DNA of 5,454 nucleotides, taken from Balneolales bacterium (GTDB taxonomy: Bacteria; Bacteroidota; Rhodothermia; Balneolales; Balneolaceae). Positions 1 to 4,995 of this stretch are shown in pieces. Every line of letters starts with the position of its first letter. The stretch's first letter is position 1. A program made the position numbers and the translations under genes. A model generated the notes under the pieces. It was not told where the DNA came from. It ran no database searches and saw only the letters and a program-made list of their open reading frames with translations. The stretch is from NCBI GenBank assembly GCA_030830725.1, contig JAURMN010000066.1:1-5454 (forward strand), given 5' to 3'.

Positions 1-479
1 TAGCCCGATTTACTCCTTGGGATGTTCTGGCATCATCTACTCGACGTCGAGCATTCTGGGCTAGAGAGGATGAGATGGTATTTCCAATTCATGCGAAGAA
101 GACAAAAGCATTTCATGATGGAGGAGTGATTCAAGGGGTGGGGAGTCACGGACAGCTACAAGGGCTTGGATATCACTGGGAACTTTGGGCTATGGCTTCC
201 GGTGGTCTAACAGAGCTCGAGGCTCTTCAAATTGCGACTCTGATTGGTGCCGAAGCTATCGGACTCGATCAAGATTTGGGATCTCTGGAACCAGGAAAAA
301 TTGCAGATATCGTCATTTTAGATAAAAATCCATTAGAAGATCTTCGAAACACCAACACAGTGTCCTACGTCATGATGAATGGACGTCTCTACGAAGCCGA
401 TTCGTTAAATGAAATCTATCCGAGGTCAAAAGCCTTCGATCGCTACCATTTTTGGGAGTCTGATCTTCCAATGAAATAA
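1..479 (+). CDS. Amidohydrolase family protein, C-terminal part (5' end outside window)
   Basis: The reading frame is open from the window edge (first full codon at position 3) to TAA at 477-479, giving about 158 C-terminal residues; the ATG at 75 is internal. The sequence shows the end of a metal-dependent amidohydrolase barrel: a GVGSHGQLQGLGYHWELWAM segment, then ASGGLTELEALQIAT, an IGAEAIGLDQDLGSLEPGK stretch, and the ADIVILDKNPLEDLRNT strand. The last three are the usual closing elements of imidazolonepropionase/dihydroorotase-like hydrolases. The H(G/W) pattern and the tail VMMNGRLYEADSLNEI resemble the large secreted amidohydrolases that carry an N-terminal TolB/WD40-like propeller, a domain that would lie outside this window. 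In that family the barrel hydrolyses amide or cyclic amide bonds; the substrate cannot be told from this fragment. No frame damage is seen. The gene is followed 46 bp later by a tRNA on the opposite strand. Family assignment is confident; the exact subfamily is inference. Confidence 0.85.
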   Translation, partial: ARFTPWDVLASSTRRRAFWAREDEMVFPIHAKKTKAFHDGGVIQGVGSHGQLQGLGYHWELWAMASGGLTELEALQIATLIGAEAIGLDQDLGSLEPGKIADIVILDKNPLEDLRNTNTVSYVMMNGRLYEADSLNEIYPRSKAFDRYHFWESDLPMK

Positions 480-525
480 GCGTGGATTCTACAGTTGGAT
501 CAGGGGTGTTTGCTCTGAAAGGATG

Positions 526-609
526 TGCCCGGGGGGGGACTCGAACCCCCACGCCATTGCTGGCATACGCCCCTGAAACGCACGCGTCTACCAATTCCGC
601 CACCCGGGC
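526..609 (-). tRNA. tRNA-Leu (anticodon CAG)
   Basis: Read on the minus strand, an 84-nt class II tRNA folds by eye. The acceptor stem GCCCGGG pairs with CCCGGGC, and the D arm reads GCGGAATTGGTAGACGC. The anticodon stem TGCGT/GCGTA encloses the loop TTCAGGG, with CAG at 573-575. A long variable arm has stem GCCA/TGGC, and the T arm is GGGGG-TTCGAGT-CCCCC. The discriminator base is A, as expected for leucine. The long variable arm and the GCGGAATTGGTAGACGCG segment closely match bacterial tRNA-Leu. It decodes CUG. The 3' CCA is not encoded (the next bases are CAT), so it must be added by CCA-adding enzyme. The eight-C run at the T-arm/acceptor junction is explained by the two stems and is not a sequence anomaly. 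Confidence 0.97.
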
Positions 610-628
610 TTAGGCTAAATTTAACGAA

Positions 629-667
629 ATCTTAGGAATATTAGTCTAGTCCCTGTAAAGCAAACAA
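629..667 (-). promoter_or_regulatory. Possible promoter region of tRNA-Leu
   Basis: Upstream of the tRNA (minus strand) there are two overlapping sigma70-like possibilities. One is TTGTTT (662-667), an 18-nt spacer and TAATAT (638-643). The other is TTTACA (654-659), a 19-nt spacer and TAAGAT (629-634). Either would start transcription about 10-25 nt before the tRNA. Neither is a strong match. The tRNA lies only 79 bp behind the glmU-like stop codon, so read-through from that gene is also possible. Confidence 0.3.
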
Positions 668-710
668 CGTGGGTTATTGAGTCTATAGTCAAGGATATCC
701 ACGTTTGTTT
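662..710. terminator. Bulged hairpin at the 3' end of the glmU-like gene, possible terminator
   Basis: AACGTGG (666-672) pairs with CCACGTT (699-705). After a single bulged T at 706 the stem continues with AAAC (662-665) against GTTT (707-710). Inside the 26-nt loop TTGA (677-680) can pair with TCAA (689-692). On the plus strand the stem runs straight into two more T residues, giving a short T-rich tail (GTTTTT). On the minus strand only CTTT follows. The hairpin overlaps the last codons and TGA stop (689-691) of the glmU-like gene. It could stop plus-strand read-through from the amidohydrolase or, more weakly, minus-strand transcripts. Confidence 0.35.
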
Positions 711-2002
711 TTAGCTATAGACCTCATCATTTCTATAAAGTATTCACTCATTTTTACATCTCTTCGATACATCATTCTCTGCATGTCGAGCAATGATTTT
801 TCAACATTATAATCTGTTAACTTCCCTTCATCAGAATTAACCCAGCTAAACGAATCAATCCACTTTGGAGCAAATCCGGCGCCAAAAATCATGGAACTAG
901 GACCAATGATGGTACCGGTATTTAAAATCGTGTTTATACCCGTTTTAACATGATCTCCCATAATAGATCCAAGGAATTGCCTCCCTGTCGCAATTTCCTC
1001 ACCACTGACCCAGTCTCTTACCCGAACCTCTCCATAATTCCCTCTCAGGTTCGAAGTAGTTGTTCCTGCTCCCAGATTCACCCACTGACCAAAAATGGAA
1101 TTCCCGGCATACCCATGATGGGCTTTATTACTGTAGGAATGGAAAATACAATTGCTCACCTCACCACCCACCTTACAATGAGGGCCAATCGTTGAATTTT
1201 TGTAAAGCAACGCCCCCATCTTTACTATGGCACCTTCTCCAATAGCAATAGGGCCCTTCAAGTGACTTCCAGCCATGATGCGAGCTCCTGCTCCAACTAG
1301 GATCGGGCCCTCACTTGTCTGCATCGTGACCCCCGGTTCTACGATAGCTGTCGGATGCATGAATAGCGCTGAGGGTTCATCCACATAGGCATTTGAGTGA
1401 AAGCCCGATTGAGGGCCTGGCAAGATATCCAACACCCTGATAAGACGATTATTTGACGAATTCAAGCGCGTAAGATCTCGTTTAATCTCTTCTCCATTCT
1501 TCTCGAGAAGACTCCATGGATACTCCAACCCTTCCACATCATTTATCACCACTTCAGTAGTCTTCTCATCAATTTGTGAAAGGGATGGCTCGCTTTTTGC
1601 CGTAATGCCGTTAGCCACTACAATTCGCTTCCCTTGATGCTCATGAATAAACCTAATGGAAGATTCGGGTCTATCTAACCATGAGATCAGCTTCTCAACA
1701 AGTGGTTTTGTGGGTAAAAATCGAGCGTTTATTTGCAACAATGGATTCTCTTTCGAATCCGAATGTTCAGGATCTCCAAACCCCCTCAATTTCCATTGAG
1801 CACCATCCTGAATCTGTGAATCAAAAACCCCGTTGAACTCTTCTCTTAATTGTCCATAAATAAGTGTCTGTGGAAACTCAAGGGCCCATTTTTCAGCGAG
1901 GGTAAAGAAGCCTAATCGTAAATCCCAAAGCGGACGAGTGAGAGTAAGAGGGTGGAATCTTTGAACCTCTTGATCTTCATGTAATAAAATTTGTGCTGTC
2001 AT
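689..2002 (-). CDS. GlmU-like bifunctional sugar nucleotidyltransferase / left-handed beta-helix acetyltransferase
   Basis: 437 residues, complete, ATG at 2002 and TGA at 689-691. It is predicted to work in the cytoplasm, acetylating glucosamine-1-phosphate and adding UMP to make UDP-GlcNAc for peptidoglycan and lipopolysaccharide. The N-terminal part (about 1-200) has the hallmark of the Bacteroidota-type GlmU-like family: LLHEDQEVQRFHPLTLTRPL (6-25) followed by DLRLGFFTLAEKW (27-39). It lacks the LxAGxGTRM uridylyltransferase signature of classical GlmU. From about 215 to 375 there is a left-handed parallel beta-helix with hexapeptide repeats (HPTAIVEPGV, GPIAIGEGAIV, STIGPHCKVGG). The acetyltransferase core lies at 280-319, with SNKAHHG (291-297) and NLGAGTTTSNL (309-319). 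The tail (385-437) is helical and Met/Arg rich. The start is supported by AGAGAG 11 nt upstream, a rather long spacing, and by the promoter at 2070-2099. It is divergent to a glmS remnant, the enzyme two steps upstream in the same pathway. Nucleotide and sugar specificity are inferred from family and context. Confidence 0.9.
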   Translation of the reverse strand: MTAQILLHEDQEVQRFHPLTLTRPLWDLRLGFFTLAEKWALEFPQTLIYGQLREEFNGVFDSQIQDGAQWKLRGFGDPEHSDSKENPLLQINARFLPTKPLVEKLISWLDRPESSIRFIHEHQGKRIVVANGITAKSEPSLSQIDEKTTEVVINDVEGLEYPWSLLEKNGEEIKRDLTRLNSSNNRLIRVLDILPGPQSGFHSNAYVDEPSALFMHPTAIVEPGVTMQTSEGPILVGAGARIMAGSHLKGPIAIGEGAIVKMGALLYKNSTIGPHCKVGGEVSNCIFHSYSNKAHHGYAGNSIFGQWVNLGAGTTTSNLRGNYGEVRVRDWVSGEEIATGRQFLGSIMGDHVKTGINTILNTGTIIGPSSMIFGAGFAPKWIDSFSWVNSDEGKLTDYNVEKSLLDMQRMMYRRDVKMSEYFIEMMRSIAKNKRGYP

Positions 2003-2049
2003 GATAGGATTAACTCTCTTTTGTGTAGGGGTATGCCCAATTTTGAAAT

Positions 2050-2086
2050 ATGTACATTGTGCATCAAATAATATATACTGTACATT
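2050..2086. promoter_or_regulatory. Repeated TGTACATT motif, possible operator between glmU-like gene and glmS remnant
   Basis: TGTACATT occurs twice in the same orientation, at 2051-2058 and 2079-2086, 28 bp start to start. The first copy is half of an imperfect dyad, ATGTACA-T-TGTGCAT (2050-2064), with 6 of 7 positions paired. One copy sits in the spacer of the minus-strand promoter and the other at its predicted start site, which suits a repressor site flanking the -10 box. No known regulator is recognised, and both copies are short enough to be chance in AT-rich DNA. Confidence 0.3.
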
Positions 2087-2099
2087 CAGTCCCTGTCAA
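2070..2099 (-). promoter_or_regulatory. Sigma70-type promoter of the glmU-like gene
   Basis: On the minus strand a perfect -35 box TTGACA (2094-2099) is followed by an 18-nt spacer and the -10 box TATATT (2070-2075). Transcription would start near 2063, leaving a leader of about 60 nt before the ATG at 2002. It is the best promoter match in the window. Confidence 0.6.
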
Positions 2100-2114
2100 T
2101 TATGAATTCAAAGT

Positions 2115-2122
2115 AAGGGAGG
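2115..2122 (+). promoter_or_regulatory. Strong ribosome binding site of the glmS remnant
   Basis: AAGGGAGG lies four bases before the ATG at 2127 and is close to the ideal anti-16S complement. It is much stronger than the sites of the other genes in the window. It shows that the start region of glmS is preserved although the body of the gene is gone, so the short frame may still be translated. Confidence 0.65.
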
Positions 2123-2126
2123 CCAT

Positions 2127-2310
2127 ATGTGTGGGATTGTAGGCTTCATCGGAGAGAGAGATGCGGGGAAAATCCTTGTTAAAGGGCTCAAAAGACTTGA
2201 GTACAAAGGATATGATTCCCCTTCAATTGATGTCCTATCACATTGCCGTGAATCGTGGATGTAATGTCGACCAACTCCGAAATCTTTCGAAGTCGGTGAC
2301 GGTGGAATGA
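2127..2310 (+). pseudogene. glmS: glmS remnant: both ends of glutamine-fructose-6-phosphate aminotransferase joined by a large internal deletion
   Basis: The frame from ATG 2127 reads MCGIVGFIGERDAGKILVKG followed by LKRLEYKGYDS. This is the unmistakable GlmS N-terminus with the nucleophile Cys right after Met. It ends near 2219. In the next frame from 2218, PLQLMSYHIAVNRGCNVDQL then RNLSKSVTVE ends at TGA 2308-2310. This is the equally characteristic GlmS C-terminus (PLQLxxYHxAxxxGxDVDQPRNLAKSVTVE in the family). About 61 of the usual ~600 residues remain, so roughly 1.6 kb is missing: nearly all of the glutaminase domain and both SIS sugar-isomerase domains. The junction (about 2217-2220) also changes the frame, so the N-terminal frame runs into unrelated codons and stops at TAA 2262-2264 as a 45-residue peptide. 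No activity is possible. Intact GlmS converts fructose-6-phosphate plus glutamine to glucosamine-6-phosphate. An intact copy elsewhere, or an assembly or strain-level deletion, should be considered. Confidence 0.93.
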
Positions 2311-2466
2311 ATCATTAACCACGCCATCGATTTCTTATACTTTATTATATTAAAGAACCTCAATTTTTCGGGACTATTTAAAGGTTCTGAATATGAGAAT
2401 TTGAATACTGTTCTAGGCGAAATATATTACTCTTAGGAATTCATTTATCAATTGAGATGCTCTTTT
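2311..2466. other. Intergenic stretch between the glmS remnant and the T9SS propeller gene
   Basis: This is an AT-rich gap with stops in all forward frames and no recognisable coding remnant. It holds an inverted repeat, AGAACCT (2354-2360) with AGGTTCT (2382-2388) around a 21-nt loop. No T-run follows, so a terminator function for glmS is doubtful. It also holds the promoter candidate at 2401-2428. Nothing else is seen. Confidence 0.5.
2401..2428 (+). promoter_or_regulatory. Candidate promoter of the T9SS propeller gene
   Basis: TTGAAT (2401-2406), a 16-nt spacer and TATATT (2423-2428) give a fair sigma70-like match. Transcription would start near 2435, about 30 nt before the preferred ATG at 2467. 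Spacing and position are sensible; the sequence match is moderate. Confidence 0.4.
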
Positions 2467-4116
2467 ATGACTATTAAAACGAACCGTTTGATTCACTTAT
2501 CACTCACCATATTAGCTTGCACCATTCTATTCTCTACTGGCTATGCACAACAAAGCAAAGTCTTAATTGCAGGTAGTTACTTTGATTATGGTTCTTCTTT
2601 CGTGATGAATCCAGATGGTAGTTATATGATTACAGGAAGCACCAGTTCTACAAACGGTGATTTTGCCGTAAGAGAGGATAGTACAAACCAAGATATTTTT
2701 ATCACCAAGATTAATGCAGACGGTTCAAAAGCTTGGACAAAAATTTATGGGGGAGAAAAGTCCTACAATGGGAAGAGTATCGTAAGAACTTCCGATGGGG
2801 GATATGTTATATCGGCTGTATATGCTACGGCATCTTTCAAAAAATTAGATGTGTACATATTTAAAATAGATGCAAATGGTGAGCAAGTATAGAGTGATAT
2901 TTTGGGAGGAACAGGAGATGAGGAGCCCTTAGATATGGTAGTTGGAGCAGATGGATCTATTTACCTAACAGGCTATACTTGGTCAGATAACGTTGAATTT
3001 GAGGATCTCGATTTAGGCCGCCAGGATATATTTGTTTATAAGTTTAACTCAGCTGGCGAACCCATTTGGCTAAGAACGTATGGGGGTACCGATGACGAAC
3101 TTCCTACATCTATTCAATTGACATCTGATGGTGGTATACTTTTATCCGGATCCTATCGTTCAAACAATGGAACATTTGACCAAATGCATGCTGGAGGCTC
3201 GAATATGGCATTCATTATGAAGTTAAATTCTGATGGAGATGTCTTTTGGACAACAGGTTACGGCGCAACTCTTGGTATGACACAGGGTCAAGCCGCAACG
3301 GAACTTAAATCTGGTCATTTTGTATTGGTTGGAACCGCATCTACGACAGATGGTGAATTTGAAGGAATCATCCAAGATGGCAGGCTATATGATGTCTTTG
3401 TCGCCGAATTAGATGAAGATGGAAATAAAGTTAGTTTGAGCGCTTATGGCAGTGATTCGGGTGAAAGGCCTTACGATGTGATCACTACCTCTGATGACGG
3501 GTTTATGATAACTGGTTGGACCTACGCCGATGCCAATGGAGATTTTCCTGCATCAAATGGTGGTGACTTCGGGCAGGATATGTTTTTAATGAAGTTCAAT
3601 TCAGACTTAAATAAGCAGTGGGTTAAACAATATGGTGGGGAGTTCGATGATTGGGTTGAGCAAATCATGGAGCATCCAGATGGTGGTTATGTCCTTCATG
3701 GAACAACCAAATCCAGCGATGGAGATTTTGAAGGTCTGTTTCAGGGCAGATCGGACGCTTTTATGATGAGAGTAGATGTACAGGGAGCCATCTCTGAGTT
3801 CGTGGGAACCTCAGTTCAAGAAACATCGAATACCGTTTCTAGTTTCACGCTCGCTCAAAACTATCCAAATCCATTTAACCCCTCTACACAGATTCGTTAC
3901 CAACTTAGAGAAACCATGGATGTCCGCCTTGAAGTGTTCAACGTAGTGGGACACACAGTTGCACTTTTAATTGATCAACAACAGTCAGCTGGTGAATATA
4001 CATCAGTTTTCGAAGCGGATCATTTACCGAGTGGAATCTACTTATATCGTCTCACAGGAGTAAACAGCACTGGCTTCAAACAGTCGCTAACACGGAATAT
4101 GTTATTGGTAAAATAG
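2467..4116 (+). pseudogene. Secreted seven-repeat propeller-like protein with T9SS type A sorting domain, interrupted by an in-frame amber codon
   Basis: One continuous frame of 550 codons including the final TAG, except for TAG at codon 142 (2890-2892). The ATG at 2467 is preferred over TTG at 2452 because it begins a clean signal peptide: NRLIH, a hydrophobic core (residues 9-24), and likely cleavage after GYA (25-27). Residues 43-440 hold seven related ~55-residue units of the form (S/P)DGGY-h-h-(S/T)G-x-T-x-S-x-(D/N)GDF ... D-h-F-h-x-K-h-(N/D)-x-x-G-x-x-x-W-x-x-x-YGG, consistent with a seven-bladed beta-propeller. After a Ser/Thr linker, residues 463-549 form the T9SS sorting domain: LAQNYPNPFNPST, then VRLEVFNVVGHTVALL, then SAGEYTSVF, LPSGIYLYRL and MLLVK at the very end. 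The product would be exported by Sec and then carried to or through the outer membrane by T9SS; its ligand or role is unknown. The amber codon falls at the conserved Trp position of repeat 2 (W90, W201, W261 and W385 in other units), so TGG to TAG is likely. Both halves remain open and conserved, so the lesion is recent or a sequencing error. As written, only 141 residues are made. Confidence 0.85.
2593..3786 (+). repeat. Seven tandem propeller-blade repeats within the T9SS protein
   Basis: Blade cores start at about residues 43, 103, 155, 213, 276, 335 and 397 of the protein starting at 2467. Each has a DGG/DGS turn, an hhSG or hhTG strand, a GDF or GEF loop, a DhFhhKh strand, then W-x3-YGG. 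Unit 5 departs most (Ser323 in place of Trp and YGS instead of YGG), and unit 2 carries the amber codon at the Trp position. The units are diverged at DNA level, so this is old domain duplication, not a recent tandem expansion. Confidence 0.7.
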
Positions 4117-4166
4117 TCAGCTATTGAAGTTCAAAGAAGTAAAATAATGAAGCAAACAGTCCTAGT
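4117..4166 (+). other. Short spacer between the T9SS protein gene and the HMA-MauE gene
   Basis: 50 bp with no clear terminator and no strong Shine-Dalgarno site. It contains a perfect 11-bp palindrome, TTGAA-G-TTCAA (4124-4134), of unknown meaning. The spacing allows co-transcription of the two genes, but the two products suggest no shared function. Confidence 0.35.
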
Positions 4167-4967
4167 ATGGCGAATTTAGACTCCGCATCAGCGACATCTA
4201 TTACGAAGACCTATCGCATAACAGGTATGACATGTGGGGGTTGTGAAGCAAAGGTAAAAAATGCTCTTGAAGCAATTCCACACGTTTCCTCTGTAGTCGT
4301 TTCTCATAAAGAGAACAACGGTATTCTTAGTATGGATGAAGAAGTTCCCTTTGCTACGATCAGGCGGGTGGTTGAAGAGTTAGGAGATAAATATGAAATT
4401 GATGAGCAGTATACCTTCAGAGGCGCATCAGCAGGCGCTACAGCTGCCGAACATGTCGATGCTCCGATAGTCGAATCCCGCACTTGGTTCGAAACCTACA
4501 AACCCGTAATTCTCCTCTTCATTTACATCGGTACCGTCTCTACGCTTGTTGAACTGACATCCAAAACTTTTAGCTGGATGAACTGGATGCGATGGTTTAT
4601 GGCTGGATTCTTCCTTGCCTTCTCTTTCTTTAAATTTCTCGACCTAAAAGGTTTTGCAACGTCTTATAGAATGTATGATGTTGTGGCCAAAAAATTTCCG
4701 GTTTGGGGCTACATCTATGCCTACACCGAACTACTGCTCGGAGTCGCTTATCTCATTGGATTTAATCCGCTCTTTACAAGTCTCATTACCTTTACCGTAA
4801 TGAGTGTCAGTATCGTCGGCGTGCTTCAGAAAGTCCTAAACAAGCAAGTAATCCAATGCGCTTGTTTGGGTAAAGTGTTTGATCTACCTATGAGTACCGT
4901 AACCATTATCGAAGACGGGTTAATGATCATGATGGCAGCAGTGATGATTCTGACCTACTTGTATTAG
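4167..4967 (+). CDS. HMA heavy-metal-binding domain fused to MauE/DoxX-like membrane protein
   Basis: 266 residues, complete. Residues 13-80 form an HMA (copper chaperone/MerP-like) domain with the metal-binding motif GMTCGGC (20-26) and the usual beta-alpha-beta-beta-alpha-beta pattern. A flexible Ala-rich linker (86-100) leads to a membrane part with about five hydrophobic segments: roughly 112-131, 139-158, 180-198, 201-221 and 244-265. FFKFLDLKGFA (154-164), YAYTELLLGVAYL (184-196) and QCACLGKVFDLP (230-241) match the MauE/DoxX-like redox-associated family, where the Cys-x-Cys/Cys motif is thought to act in thiol chemistry. The HMA part should be cytoplasmic because no signal peptide precedes it. 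A role in thiophilic metal (copper, mercury) binding or transfer at the inner membrane is inference; no ATPase or reductase partner is in the window. The ATG at 4167 is the first in-frame start after an upstream stop at 4140; its ribosome site is weak. Confidence 0.85.
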   Translation: MANLDSASATSITKTYRITGMTCGGCEAKVKNALEAIPHVSSVVVSHKENNGILSMDEEVPFATIRRVVEELGDKYEIDEQYTFRGASAGATAAEHVDAPIVESRTWFETYKPVILLFIYIGTVSTLVELTSKTFSWMNWMRWFMAGFFLAFSFFKFLDLKGFATSYRMYDVVAKKFPVWGYIYAYTELLLGVAYLIGFNPLFTSLITFTVMSVSIVGVLQKVLNKQVIQCACLGKVFDLPMSTVTIIEDGLMIMMAAVMILTYLY

Positions 4968-4995
4968 ATTGCTGGCCTTATTTTATATAAACTGA
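4968..4995. other. Convergent intergenic spacer
   Basis: 28 bp between the stop codons of the HMA-MauE gene and asnB, which converge here. It is AT-rich, with no hairpin or T-tract terminator that I can see. Transcripts from the two sides may overlap at their 3' ends. Confidence 0.5.

Noticed and set aside
370..603. Minus-strand open frame of 77 codons starting MAELVDACVSGAYASNGVGV
   Set aside because: It reads through tRNA-Leu and the antisense of the amidohydrolase end. Such translated-tRNA frames are a common false call.
526..609. tRNA-Leu as an integration site for a mobile element
   Set aside because: No integrase gene and no duplicate of the tRNA 3' end is present in the window.
950..1245. 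Two plus-strand open frames inside the glmU-like gene
   Set aside because: They lie antisense to a well-conserved coding region, have no ribosome site and resemble no protein family.
2354..2388. Inverted repeat AGAACCT/AGGTTCT as a glmS terminator or riboswitch
   Set aside because: The loop is 21 nt and no T-run follows. The leader of the glmS remnant is short and shows no recognisable glmS ribozyme core, which is also known mainly from Firmicutes.
2452..2466. TTG at 2452 as start of the T9SS propeller protein
   Set aside because: It adds RCSF before a normal signal peptide; the ATG at 2467 gives a cleaner N-terminus and has a promoter at suitable distance.
2890..2892. TAG as a recoded sense codon (pyrrolysine or alternative code)
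   Set aside because: TAG serves as a true stop at 4114-4116 and 4965-4967, the aligned residue in sister repeats is Trp, and no recoding element is evident.
2902..4116. Second half of the T9SS protein as a separate gene starting at TTG 2902
   Set aside because: It starts in the middle of a repeat unit, lacks a signal peptide and a ribosome site, and is in frame with the first half.
4147..4179. Ten-codon frame MKQTVLVWRI overlapping the start of the HMA-MauE gene, as a leader peptide
   Set aside because: It has only a weak upstream purine stretch and no attenuator-like hairpins, and its length is expected by chance.
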